NCBI GenBank assembly: GCA_958295665.1
Contig: OY282560.1
Coordinates: 303,797,536-303,861,535 of the forward strand
Reading direction: 5' to 3'
Length of the DNA stretch: 64,000 nucleotides
Source: Tipula vernalis
Lineage: Eukaryota > Arthropoda > Insecta > Diptera > Tipulidae
Below are positions 10,155 to 21,206 of this stretch, one piece after another (positions within the stretch are counted from its first letter, which is position 1; every line of letters starts with the position of its first letter). The notes beneath the pieces are model-generated. The model did not search any database. It had not been told where the DNA came from and was given only the letters and a program-made list of their open reading frames with translations. Both the position numbers and the translations under genes were made by a program.

Positions 10155-10235
10155 TATTATTACAGATTATACGCTTAATTTAAATATAACATTTTTTATT
10201 TATATATATACATATTTCAAAATACGCATGCATAA
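10155..10235. repeat. Direct repeat of 2262-2340
   Basis: The segment with ATTATTACAGATTATA, CTTAATTTAAATATAA and TTTTTTATTTATATATAT also occurs at 2262-2340 in the same orientation. It therefore brackets the microsatellite and errantivirus A. Its origin is unknown; it could be part of an older element. The rest of 10131-10315 is AT-rich with no gene. Confidence 0.6.
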
Positions 10236-10315
10236 AATAATAATAGAACTTATGACTTATGTGTAAATTATAACATTACTTTTGAAAATTTTAGAAATTT
10301 CAAACATCTAAATAC

Positions 10316-12742
10316 TTAAATAAATCCTGGTTTTATACACTTTGTACCATCCGGTAAGGTATGTAATACAATTGGCTTTATAAAAGATGAGTTCAGAACA
10401 ATAAAAATATATAAATCAGATATAATTGAACCGTTCGTAATATACACTTGATAATGATCATCATATCGAGTTATGTGTACTTCTTGAGTAACAAGTATAA
10501 CATTCGAATTTTGATAAACAATATCAGTTATTTTTTGCAACACCTTTTTATGTTTATTAAAGATATAGAAATTGTTTTTGTAAACAGTTCCTTTAAATTC
10601 AAGTGATACAGCTGACGAATATTCTTTTATGGCATCAATCTGGAGAAATTGTTTCAACTCTGCGTAGAAAGGTTTTGTTTTCATTTCAGAAGGGTCACAT
10701 TTTATGAAAGAAGCATCTGAACCTAACCCATCGTTTTTAAGTATCCGTAAAGCAAATTTCATTGCACATTTTTTGGCAAGCGAAAGTGAGAGATTTCTCC
10801 TTGAAAATGTAGAGTTCGTGTAATTTTTCATTTCACGGTGCTTCGACTCATACCTCATGCACCAATAATGTATTAAAGGCCCTGATTTCTTGATAATATT
10901 AGGATAATGGGTTAAGAGATGGTGTTTTGGTTTGATGTTATCCTGAAACAAAGTTTCATAAAGTAAATTATGTATGGAGATGTTTTTATGAAGCCACTCA
11001 ATATCTTTACTGGTAAATGATTCTACAAGTAAATTATGTGTTATATCTTGTAAAATTATTATGTACTTCCACACCCTGTCATTTTTTGGAACAAGATCTC
11101 CCAAAAATAATGTAACATACTTTAATAAACACACACTTTCCCTAGCAGAAACATGTAATTTTTTCTTTTTAATATGATCGATTTTTAATGGCGCTCCACG
11201 TGAATTAATCTCCATTTCACCAAAATCAAAATGTTGGTATCTATAATTAAATGTCTCCAAAGTGAAAAAGTTCTTTACAATTATAAAATAATGAAGAGAA
11301 TTAGCTAACCCATATTTTATTATTCCTTCGAATACATCATGCATGATGTCCACGCAAAAATTAGATACAACATGAAAACTTTCAATTTCATTAAAAATAG
11401 AATCTTCCAAAATTCCAGTGGCTAAGTAATCATTTTTATATACGTCAACTTTATAATTTTCCTCATTTCTCAGAAGCATAGGAGACTCGCAACTATGCTT
11501 CGACATATCAATTTTAGAAACTTTGCAAAAACGGCAACATTTGTTATGGCTAAATGATTTGGAGAAACCTAGAATTGAATTCAATCCCAGATTATCCCCA
11601 ATTACAAGGCCTAGAACAAAATATACAGTAATAATCTCGTTAGCTATTGTTAATGAAACGCCATCTGTTTCAAGTTTCTTAATTGTCTCAATTAATTTTG
11701 CTAAACATTTTCGAACTCCAAATCGTTTGAGGTCTCTTGATTTGAGAAACATGGCAACAAATATGTTTTCAGCCGAAGCATATTTGGAAGGTAAACTTGG
11801 AAAATTATAATAAAAAGCTGCCAGTGACTGCGCTCCCGATTTCGAGCCAAGAGGATTTCCAGGTTCGAAATCGTCATAGTATAAATGGTAAGGTATTACG
11901 ATTTTTTCTTTAAAAGATATAATTTTTTTTTGCCATAACTCACCTTGAACAAAATTTGAAATTTTGCCAAGATTATTTGTAAAATCTATTTTCTTTTCTA
12001 AAAGGTTAGAAGTATTTTCTATCGTTTGATATAATATAATGGCTGTTCAAACATTTTTTTTATTTGATGCTCGATAGGCATTAAAACTCCTTCTATATTA
12101 TTAGTATCCAAAACAGATACACTTTTTCGCACTGTTTCTTTTATTTCAGAATTAATAAGAAATTTTTCAGGTGGTTTATAAAAATTATAATCTGATAAAC
12201 TTTTTAATATTAAATATTCTGAGCTCGAAAGGATTCGGAACAAAATTTTAACATTTCTTCGACTGTGGGTTGAATAATCGAATCAATAAAAGGAATTAGT
12301 TTTAGTAATTCAGAAAACATAACGTGAAGTACATCCGTTAAATTTTTTAGAAAATGATCAAGTAATGTGTTTGTAACATTACTATGGCTTGACATTTCAG
12401 TAACGAAAGCCAGTATCGATTTGTTGATTTTTTCTTTGAACTCTACAATGTTAATATTCAAAGCTTCTTGAGGTTCGTTTAAAATTTGTTCAGAATCAAC
12501 CTCACAAATTGGCTCAAAATTAAGTATAGGTATATTAGTATGTTTGGTTTCAGTGTTTAATGTGTGAATGAAACTGTTTACCGGGAGAGTATTTTCCTCT
12601 TTCTCGTGTTTTTTAATTAAATGTCTCTTAAACGTTGATATACATATTTCGAAAAACTGATGAAAATGAATGTATTTTAAATGTGATACATATACAGTTC
12701 AGTTGTTTGAAACTGCTGAGAACATAGAGAACAATTTAACAT
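10316..12742 (-). pseudogene. Zinc-finger TNP2/CACTA-like transposase, frameshifted
   Basis: Transposase-related protein of a family widespread in arthropods; I place it near TNP2/CACTA by its GDNLGLNSILGFS, CRFCK, DIMHDVFEG and HLLTHYP...W..RYE segments, with moderate certainty. From ATG 12740-12742 the reading gives an N-terminal C2H2-like finger (CSLC ... H...H), a variable linker, then the conserved DDFEPGNPLGS and FASAEN-type block running into the long 3' frame. At least three single-base frame changes are needed, near 12690, 12225 and 12030, so this copy is not translatable as it stands. The 3' frame (10316 to about 12015) is open for some 560 codons. It would have bound element ends and catalysed transposition. 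Confidence 0.68.
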
Positions 12743-12952
12743 GGTGAGAAAATGTGTCTTTATCAAGGAAATGAATTCTTTATCACGGAAATGAATTATA
12801 TTTATTATAATTGTTATGTATTATTATGGCAAATTGACAATTTTCTTTGAAAATTTCAATTACAAGTCATTTAAACGACACATATTTCAAAATTTAACAG
12901 TAACATATATGCAAAAAAAATCTTCACTATTTCATATTATTATTATTCTAAT

Positions 12953-14107
12953 TTATCGATATCTAAAAATAAAACTAATAAAATCCCAAACTTTTTGACT
13001 TTCAATGGGATATTTTAAGTTGAATACAAAAAACATTTTAAAACAAATATCAAGACATTTAACAAAATCGTCAAACTTGTAATAAATACCGTCAAAAATA
13101 ATTGAGTATTGGTAATGATTACCATCCGAAATAACAGCAATTAATGGTTGCAGCGTGATGTTATAATTAAGATAATGCTGCTTTTTCTCTTCGATTATTT
13201 TCTGTAGTTCGATCATAGAGCCAACTTCTACCGCGAATGATTTTATAGAATTTTGAATTGATGGTTTCCACACGGTTGTTTTCAATTTACTTGTGAGTCT
13301 TGTTGAAGGTTTTAAAATGTAGTGTATGTACTGGAACAATTTGTAGTTTTTGTAGTCTGTAAATAAAATTGAAAAGTTAATATTAATATAATATTAAAAG
13401 TTATTAACATTGAAACTTAGCTCAATATAATATGAAATATTAAATTACCTTCGTCTTTTGGTAGATTTTTTATTTCTGCCAGAACGGCTTTGTTTTTAAT
13501 TTTGCTGCTTAAAATACCAGGGATCTTCCTGATAAACTTATCCCATTTATCATATAATTTAAAAGATTTGTCCGGATAAATGATGTCAAAATCAAGTTCG
13601 ATCTGAAAATGAATTTATACAAAATAAATACAGTGGCGGATATTGAAACCCGGACAGCAAATAGAAATGCAATTTTTCCGTATGTTTCGGAGGGGTACAA
13701 AAATCAAACAATGAAACTGAGATTTTTTAGGTGTCCAGATTTCTATGTCCGGTACTGTATATACCAAATAAATAAATTTACCAATCTAAAGGCTGTGGCT
13801 GATTTTAAAAGCATGCATGTACGATAACCATTTCTTATTTTCCTCGAAATCGACTTCTTCTTCTGATAAAATTGTTTTTAAATGATAAAAAGTTAAATAA
13901 ACAATATTGCTTACTATTTTATGAATTTCAAATTAGCAAATCATATTTTATACCTAAGTGATCGTTTATTTCTGGTGTTGTTTCGTTTGAGGAACACGAT
14001 GCAGGCTGATTTTTATAGAGACCAACTTTTTTCAATTTGTACGAGCTATTGCGGAATTTGTTGTACAACTTCCCCGATGGTTTTTTTCCTCCCTTATAAT
14101 AGAGTTC
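12953..14107 (-). pseudogene. Accessory gene of element 1, exons 6-9
   Basis: Four exons bounded by consensus-like splice sites: 13954-14107, 13782-13862, 13449-13602 and 12953-13356. Exon phases agree across junctions except in the second of these. That exon is 81 nt, while its counterpart in the relative at 25252-25478 is 227 nt; the loss leaves the W-L-S start and F-R-L end in different frames. The last exon ends with the family-like IFDGIYYKF...VDICFKxFF.L...YP segment. I know of no defined function. By position beside a transposase it may play the role that TNPA plays in plant CACTA elements, which is inference. The other exons lie beyond the P element at 21207-22200. Confidence 0.65.
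13631..13757. mobile_element. 127-bp MITE with TA duplication (Tc1/mariner-like)
   Basis: Starts CAGTGGCGGATATTG and ends with the inverted form of CAGTACCGGACATAG. The 26-bp terminal inverted repeats agree at 20 positions. TA flanks both ends (13629-13630 and 13758-13759). It sits in the intron between exons 7 and 8 of the accessory gene and has no coding capacity. Confidence 0.75.
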
Positions 14108-14457
14108 CTAAATAATGAATCAAGAAAGGGTGAAATTGACTATGAATATAAATAGTTTTCAGAAAGTGCAACCCATATTTTCCGATAAAATTATTTATGT
14201 ATTTATTTAGAAATGTTTACCTACATAAATATAGTATTTATAATCAGTTTTTATTAAAAACAATAAAAGTAAAATGAAACACATGTTTTTATATAATTTA
14301 AATGGAAAAATTGAATATTTCTGGAAAATGTAAATTGTTTAATTTTTTAAAATATGAGAATTTTCAAGGAAAATATGTGTTACATGATAAAATATATAGA
14401 GCAGCAATGTTGTAAAGAAAAATTACCTAAAAATTTGTAAATTGTATAATTTTTAAT
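14108..14457. other. Intron 5 remainder, left of the P element
   Basis: AT-rich intron sequence between the exon-6 acceptor (TAG at 14108-14110) and the P element. No gene seen. Confidence 0.6.
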
Positions 14458-14464
14458 GTATTAG

Positions 14465-16089
14465 CACAGAGTACATAATTACCCAGAGGCACATCTTTCA
14501 TACTTGACCGAGGTATATAAACTAAATTAACATGAATTTATTTGAATTATTTTCAAGTATTGGGACAAAACGGGATAACGATATATACAACATAACTATG
14601 TTGATCTTTATCGATCCTATGATTTATTAACAAAGCAAATATTTTATAGCCCATCTCACTTTACATTAATATCGCAACAATGTTGTACTATGAAACAAAA
14701 AATGTATCATTGATTAATTTAAATGATTGCGCAGAAGCAAAATACATATGTACAAGATATATACCAAAACCAACAAAAATGTTTATACAAGCCAAACCAA
14801 AATCTTCTATAATAAAAGTCATGAAACTCTCTTTTACAGACAAATACATTTATTGATTCCACTAGATTTGGCTGTATTAGTTACACTAACAATTCAACGT
14901 AAATTTGAATTTTTTTTTCTTGTTTCTACACCAACACCTTTATACTTAGTTAACTAACACATATAAATTTAGTGATGCCAAATATACACCAATACACATA
15001 GAACCTGATTTTTTTTATTTCATATGTATGGAATTTTCATGACTTTTATTATAGAAGATTTTGAGCCAAACAGTACAAACACTTAAGGTATAAAAAAGTA
15101 CATTAAGGCGTAGTATTAGTGATGCATACAAATAAATCAGAAAGTATATATACACAAAACAGATAAGTATAGGTGATACATTCATAATAAATATAGTGTA
15201 CATTTTTTTGATAGTATCTGTGTAAGGAGGGAACGAGACGGCTTTTGTATATACAATTTGTAAGCAAGATCACCACTTCGACATACAAAAATATATAAAA
15301 TAAATGCACGTGTTTATCTATGTGTGTGTCGATCGAAAAAAGAATATGAAATAATAAAAGGAAAAAATTAAAAAATCCTCTAGTGTACAAGGTGTATTAA
15401 AATAAACCATTTTTTTGTATAATAATAGACAAAAACGATTGTCGATTTCCGAAATTAACGTGCAACCTGTAGCAATACATTTTTTGTAAATATGAATGTC
15501 TCGACTGGATATGCGAAAATGTATATGTTTTTATTCTTACAGAATAGCAATATGTACTTACATACTCATACTCGTAAATATTATTTTGATCCAATTTTGT
15601 TTAAATTTTGAATCCATAAATGCAATAATCATGTAATAATAAATATTTTTAGTTCTATCGATTCTAATTCTATTCTGTTATGTAGGTACTTTAATATTTA
15701 TGTCAATAGGATAGAGGAGATTCTTACTCAATTTCAATGTTTCAAAATGTTAAATTTGTTAAAACAAACTTTTGAAAAAGGAATAGAAATAGTTAGGTGA
15801 TTGATTGTTTTGATTTTTTAACCGGTCATTAACCTTTATATTTTATTGTTTTGATACTTATGTTTTTCATATTCTGCTCCTCATTTTCATAAAATTTTTT
15901 AATAATTACAATTTAATATGGTAGGAGGGAGGAAATGTAATCTTTTAATCGCAATTTAGGATTTGATAACAATTATGTAAGCGTAAGTATTCATATAATT
16001 AATTGGTACAGAGACGATTAAATACAGATATAATACCAGATCGCTATCCGATGCCCCACATTTTAAACTTTTCCATTAATTCCGCCATA
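14465..16089. repeat. Left long terminal inverted repeat of the P-type element
   Basis: Inverse of 19844-20978, lengthened by a 484-bp insertion at 14764-15247. Apart from that insertion, only scattered differences are visible, for example near 14680. It contains no convincing gene; short frames in it are mirrored in the other arm. Confidence 0.88.
14764..15247. mobile_element. 484-bp insertion in the left arm, duplication TATATA
   Basis: Present in the left arm only; the right arm keeps the uninterrupted sequence. TATATA flanks it at 14758-14763 and 15248-15253. Inside is a 29-bp perfect inverted repeat (14798-14826 against 15035-15063). No open frame of note. Family unknown; it resembles a non-autonomous element. 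Confidence 0.75.
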
Positions 16090-16727
16090 AATGCAATAAT
16101 CATGTAATAATAAATATTTTTAGTTCTAATTGTTAAGACCGAATTATTTAAAATTATTTTAATAGTTTAAATTTGTAGGCGGTCTGAAGGTCCTACTATT
16201 TGTACACACCAGTTCTAGCGAATTTTCAGATTATATTATTTTCAATTGTTAAATTTGTAGTGACGACGATTCGCATTGTTGTGATGACGAATCGCGCCGC
16301 TACAAATTTAATAGTGTGCGGATTAGCGACGATTTAATACAATTATTATACCAGACCGCTACCCAATCCCCGCATTCAAAACTTTTCCATTAATTTACAT
16401 GGAAACAAGATATAATCTGATTCCGTCGTCATTTGGCCTCTTCGAATTTAGTGATATTTGCGATTTGGACTACGAAACGCCACATACACGTCCTTCTCTC
16501 CTAAAAAAAACACCTTTCCTATCCTTACCTATTGTTATATGTAAACGGCTGTAGGATGTGGCCTGGCAAACCGGGATACTTGCCCAGCGCTTGGTCCTAC
16601 AAGTCTAATCAATCATTCTTACAATGAAAATTTCCATTGAGGAACTGCATTGATTAATTTTAAAATAATGATGCGATTTTTCCAATTAAAACAAAAGTAA
16701 TAATTAATCTAATATCAAAAATTCATT
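16090..16727. other. P-element 3' flank with partial duplications and a hairpin
   Basis: Beyond the left arm lies a copy of 15614-15655 (at 16087-16128). A diverged copy of the inner arm edge follows (16318-16397 resembles 16010-16085). A hairpin of about 23 bp per arm spans 16254-16315 (TAAATTTGTAG ... CTACAAATTTA). No gene. Confidence 0.6.
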
Positions 16728-17819
16728 TTAATGGCTTAAAACTTTCAATTTTTTGGATGCCTGAGTATTTTTAGTTGTTGGATTTGGTTTTTTATTTTTA
16801 CTTTGGTCTTTTATTACCCACTTGCAATTTTTGCGAAGCAAAACTAGTAAAAAAAATTTTAATAAGACCGTAATGTGGCCAAAGCATGGTTCAGATTCAC
16901 TGGGTAAAAATGATTTAAATTCACTTTTTAATTTTGCTAAACAGAAATTAGTCATTTCATCACAAATATTGTTTATGTAGCTTTTTTGATTAAAAAATAT
17001 TTCAAAAACTTTAACTAAAAATTGGGAAACTGCAAACAATTGTTCTGATGGAGCCTTTAAAGATCCAAAATTGGAATTATGAAGATTTTTTTTATAATTT
17101 TTTTCATGAGTAAATATATCGTGAACATTAATATGTTCATCGGTTTTTAAAAGTTTTTCTGTGCATCGATCACAGTCAATTTTTTTATAAACACAGTACC
17201 CAGCGTAGTAAGCAATAGCATTTGTTGTCAACGTACTAAATTCTTCCAAATTCAGCAACATTTCAATAGAATTCGATCCTTCATTTTCTTCCGGAGCTTG
17301 TAATTTTAAACTTTTATTGTATTCGTCTTTAAATTGTTTCCAGTTTAGTTTTAAATTTTCTGAATCGTCTGGTAAACAATTAGAATGTAGCGAATTAAAT
17401 AAAATTTTCATTACTACAATATTTGCGTAGTGCACTCCAATTTCATAACACGACGGTGTGAAATTATATCCGCCTTTGCCCCTCAATGCAGAAAAGAAAT
17501 TTTCTAATGCATCTTGGTTAGTCTTACCCGTTAATATAAAATCAACTGAATGCTTAGAATTTAAATATTGCACCAATTCTAATTGAGCAGATACGGTTAG
17601 TTGAAAACCCTTTATAAACTTAAAATAATTTTGGCTACTTGACAAAATTTTTAAGTTTCCTAGAAATTCCAAGCTTTCCTTTAGATAAGTGTATATTTTA
17701 TTATTAACTTTGAGTGGCTGTTCATATGGATTCTTCGAAAAAAAGTTGCGGCAGTTAAGGCAATCAAATATATTATTGAATCGTTCTATAATAATTGCCG
17801 TAGGTATAGCATGGTCCAA
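16728..17819 (-). pseudogene. P-type transposase, C-terminal part
   Basis: 363 codons in the same frame as the upstream THAP half, separated from it by one TAA at 17841-17843 with coding-like sequence continuing across. It contains GFQLTVSAQLEL and LENFFSALRGKGG, the block that holds the third catalytic acid of P transposase (E106 of this segment). The tail is basic. Together with the upstream half it would make a protein of about 890 aa, close to known P/THAP9 transposases. Confidence 0.85.
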
Positions 17820-17840
17820 ATAGTTTTCAAACGTTTCTGG

Positions 17841-19406
17841 TTAAGTTTTTAAAGTAGTCCGAATAGCACAAGAAACAGTGTTGCTTAAAATTTGGGCAGC
17901 TAGTTTTACACTCATTTTCTGGAAACTATTGGGATCCATATGATTCTTTGTTATTTTGTGCAACATTTTAACCTTTTGATTTTTTTCTTGATCGTAAATT
18001 AATTTTACTACGTTGAAGTCTGTGATACCGTAGTCTGAATGATGAAACTGATGTTTTATAATGGCATTTCTTGCTGATTTAAGCAAATGTGGTGGGTCAT
18101 ATTGCACAAAAATTGGTTTGTTATTTACTAAAATGTATGGTTTTTCCAGTGAAACACCAAAATGTTTATATATCGCAACGTTAGTTGGGGCCTGATCACA
18201 GGTTAACATAACCACTTCTAAGTTTAGGATGTCACTACACAATTTTATGTTACTTAAAATAAGCTCTGAAAGTTCACTAACACTGATATAATTATTAATT
18301 AGAGTATAATTTAGTACGTGTTTCCAATTCCCCACTAAACCACGTAGCATAAAAAAAATTGCTGAAGTGGCTAACTGATTCGACCTATTATTACCATTAT
18401 CACAGTAACCTTCAACTTTATTAGTTAAAGGATTTACTACTAAATCTTTTCTTATGGCAATTTCGTCGAAAGATAAAACACATATCCGCGATGTTGTTGA
18501 CATATTTAAAAACAAATGTTTTAATTGATCTAACAAAACATAGTTTGTTCCCGGTGAAATGAATTTTATTGGTGACCATGAATATATTGACGAAATGGAG
18601 GGTAATTTAAGTTGAAACGTTGATTTTAAATATTTATAGGTCGTCGCAGATTTATAGTATAAACATTGTGCAAATGTTTTGTCGCTTTCTTTATAATAGT
18701 AATCTTCCTTTAAGAGAAGTTTACACACATTTCTTGTAGGCTCGTTTGCCGATTTAACTTGATCAATCATTTCATCCACACTATTATTTCGAATTTTTTT
18801 ATATTTCTTAGTTAAATTATTAAATTTTCTTTTCAAATTAATAAATTTAACTCGGAATTCTTTGATTTTCTTTTGCGCTAGAATTAATTTTTTTCTGTAT
18901 ATAAAACTATCTTTTTTATTTTGCTTACACTTCCGACAAATATAATCTTTGTCGTTTTTTATTTCACAATGACCGCAGTTGAGTTTATTAATGATGTTTA
19001 AGAATTCCACATCCTCATCCAAAGGATCAGTTTGTGTTATTTGTGATGTAAATTTGTTTAAATTACTAATTGATAAATTATCAAAACTATCAATATCGAT
19101 TCTCTCATCAACTGGTGTTTGTATGTTATCAGATAGTTCAATATCAGAATTATTTGTTAAATTCAAAAACGGTACCGCATTTTTAGTTAACCGACGATTT
19201 TCAGTGATACATCCACTCAAGAAATGTCGTTCACAGACATAGTTATGTTTGTTTGTCAAAGTTTCTTTTGATAAACCAATTGAAGTCATCCAGACCAAAC
19301 TTCTCTTTGGGTCGCTTGGAAATTTAAAAAATTGCGAGGTGGATTTGGATGATGATGCTTTACAACATGGCACTACACATGTATTTATTCTTTTTGAAGA
19401 TGCCAT
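17841..19406 (-). CDS. P-type transposase, THAP-domain N-terminal part
   Basis: 521 aa. The THAP zinc finger has C10, C14, C58 and H61, the conserved W39 and the AVPF box at 77-80; it would bind the element ends. A second cysteine cluster (143-160) and a basic coiled segment (165-208) follow. RNase-H-like catalytic acids are D314 (LSFDEI) and D404 (LTCDQAP). The frame ends at an in-frame TAA at 17841. If translated alone it would be a DNA-binding protein lacking the last catalytic residue, like the truncated P repressor. Whether this stop is a decay mutation cannot be told from the sequence. Confidence 0.88.
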   Translation of the reverse strand: MASSKRINTCVVPCCKASSSKSTSQFFKFPSDPKRSLVWMTSIGLSKETLTNKHNYVCERHFLSGCITENRRLTKNAVPFLNLTNNSDIELSDNIQTPVDERIDIDSFDNLSISNLNKFTSQITQTDPLDEDVEFLNIINKLNCGHCEIKNDKDYICRKCKQNKKDSFIYRKKLILAQKKIKEFRVKFINLKRKFNNLTKKYKKIRNNSVDEMIDQVKSANEPTRNVCKLLLKEDYYYKESDKTFAQCLYYKSATTYKYLKSTFQLKLPSISSIYSWSPIKFISPGTNYVLLDQLKHLFLNMSTTSRICVLSFDEIAIRKDLVVNPLTNKVEGYCDNGNNRSNQLATSAIFFMLRGLVGNWKHVLNYTLINNYISVSELSELILSNIKLCSDILNLEVVMLTCDQAPTNVAIYKHFGVSLEKPYILVNNKPIFVQYDPPHLLKSARNAIIKHQFHHSDYGITDFNVVKLIYDQEKNQKVKMLHKITKNHMDPNSFQKMSVKLAAQILSNTVSCAIRTTLKT

Positions 19407-19843
19407 ATTTTATTTATAACCTAAATGTTTATAAAATATTTTCATAAAATAAAGTTTGTTGTATATTTTAGATATTATAGACCCTATAGTTTGATACATA
19501 CGTAAGAATAACGGAGACTGATCCGGTGATTTACGACAAATTTAACTTCTTTAATACTAATTATTTATTAATATAATATTAATAATCTTCAATATGTCCA
19601 CAAATAGAATCAGTTTCTAGTTCGAAGAAAACATCCAAACTAAATTTATTATGAACATCAAACGTGAGTGATTTCATAACTGTAATACACACATACTACT
19701 ATCACAATCGTATAATATATAAATCTATGTATGTATATTATTGCATATATTATCAATGCCTCCTATATATCATACTGGCCTATAACTACAAGCACTGCCC
19801 CTTTATCACAGGCCTAGTAGGAGTCAGATAAATTTATGCCTTA
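19407..19843. other. P-element 5' region between gene and right arm
   Basis: Presumed promoter and leader of the transposase, AT-rich. No other frame or recognisable motif. Confidence 0.5.
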
Positions 19844-20978
19844 TATGGCGGAATTAATGGAAAAGTTTCGAATGTGGGGCATCGGATAGCGATCTGGTAT
19901 TATATCTGTATTTAATCGTCTCTGTACTAATTAATTATATGAATACTTACGCTTACATAATTGTTATCAAATCCTAAATTGCGATTAAAAGATTACATTT
20001 CCTCCCTCCTACCATATTAAATTGTAATTATTAAAAAATTTTATGAAAATGAGGAGCAGAATATGAAAAACATAAGTATCAAAACAATAAAATATAAAGG
20101 TTAATGACCGGTTAAAAAATCAAAACAATCAATCACCTAACTATTTCTATTCCTTTTTCAAAAGTTTGTTTTAACAAATTTAACATTTTGAAACATTGAA
20201 ATTGAGTAAGAATCTCCTCTATCCTATTGACATAAATATTAAAGTACCTACATAACAGAATAGAATTAGAATCGATAGAACTAAAAATATTTATTATTAC
20301 ATGATTATTGCATTTATGGATTCAAAATTTAAACAAAATTGGATCAAAATAATATTTACGAGTATGAGTATGTAAGTACATATTGCTATTCTGTAAGAAT
20401 AAAAACATATACATTTTCGCATATCCAGTCGAGACATTCATATTTACAAAAAATGTATTGCTACAGGTTGCACGTTAATTTCGGAAATCGACAATCGTTT
20501 TTGTCTATTATTATACAAAAAAATGGTTTATTTTAATACACCTTGTACACTAGAGGATTTTTTAATTTTTTCCTTTTATTATTTCATATTCTTTTTTCGA
20601 TCGACACACACATAGATAAACACGTGCATTTATTTTATATATTTTTGTATGTCGAAGTGGTGATCTTGCTTACAAATTGTATATATCTTGTACATATGTA
20701 TTTTGCTTCTGCGCAATCATTTAAATTAATCAATGATACATTTTTTGTTTCATAGTACAACATGGTTGCGATATTAATGTAAAGTGAGATGGGCTATAAA
20801 ATATTTGCTTTGTTAATAAATCATAGGATCGATAAAGATCAACATAGTTATGTTGTATATATCGTTATCCCGTTTTGTCCCAATACTTGAAAATAATTCA
20901 AATAAATTCATGTTAATTTAGTTTATATACCTCGGTCAAGTATGAAAGATGTGCCTCTGGGTAATTATGTACTCTGTG
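19844..20978. repeat. Right long terminal inverted repeat of the P-type element
   Basis: 1,135 bp, inverse of the left arm without its 484-bp insertion. It ends in CTCTGTG followed by the GTATTAG duplication. Confidence 0.9.
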
Positions 20979-20992
20979 GTATTAGCACATAT

Positions 20993-21098
20993 AAGAATAT
21001 CAGATGATTCAAGCCGAACAAATTGTCGGCAATTCATTTTGGAACCCAAAAAACCTCATTCGGGCAAAATCATTCGGGCTTGATTCATCTGATATCTT
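20993..21098. repeat. Small foldback right of the P element
   Basis: Arms of about 26 bp (20993-21019 and 21072-21098; ATCAGATGATTCAAGCC against its inverse) enclose about 50 bp. The 13-mer TCTGTGGTATTAG occurs at 20974-20986 and again at 21100-21112, bracketing the foldback. This suggests it inserted or arose at the P-element junction. Confidence 0.6.
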
Positions 21099-21206
21099 AT
21101 CTGTGGTATTAGTTAGTAACTTTAATAACGAAAAAATATTAATTTATTTATATATTCTCATCTACATAAAATGTATATTAACTATTTAATATGATGAAAT
21201 ATTTGC

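Larger units (their letters stand above)
14465..20978 (-). mobile_element. P-type transposon with 1.1-kb terminal inverted repeats
   Basis: Starts CACAGAGTACATAATTACCC and ends with its inverse. GTATTAG (7 bp; P elements usually make 8) lies directly outside both ends (14458-14464 and 20979-20985). The two arms (14465-16089 with a 484-bp insertion, and 19844-20978) are inverted copies of 1,135 bp that I read as nearly identical. The core carries a THAP-type transposase on the minus strand. Canonical P elements have terminal repeats of about 31 bp, so the arm length is unusual. It is inserted in intron 5 of the accessory gene of element 1. Confidence 0.85.

Noticed and set aside
16560..16620. 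GC-richer patch as a possible tRNA gene
   Set aside because: No cloverleaf with a T-loop consensus could be built by eye.
20339..20755. Small frames repeated at 15103-15594
   Set aside because: Identical because they sit in the inverted arms of the P element; codon content is AT-driven and shows no domain.
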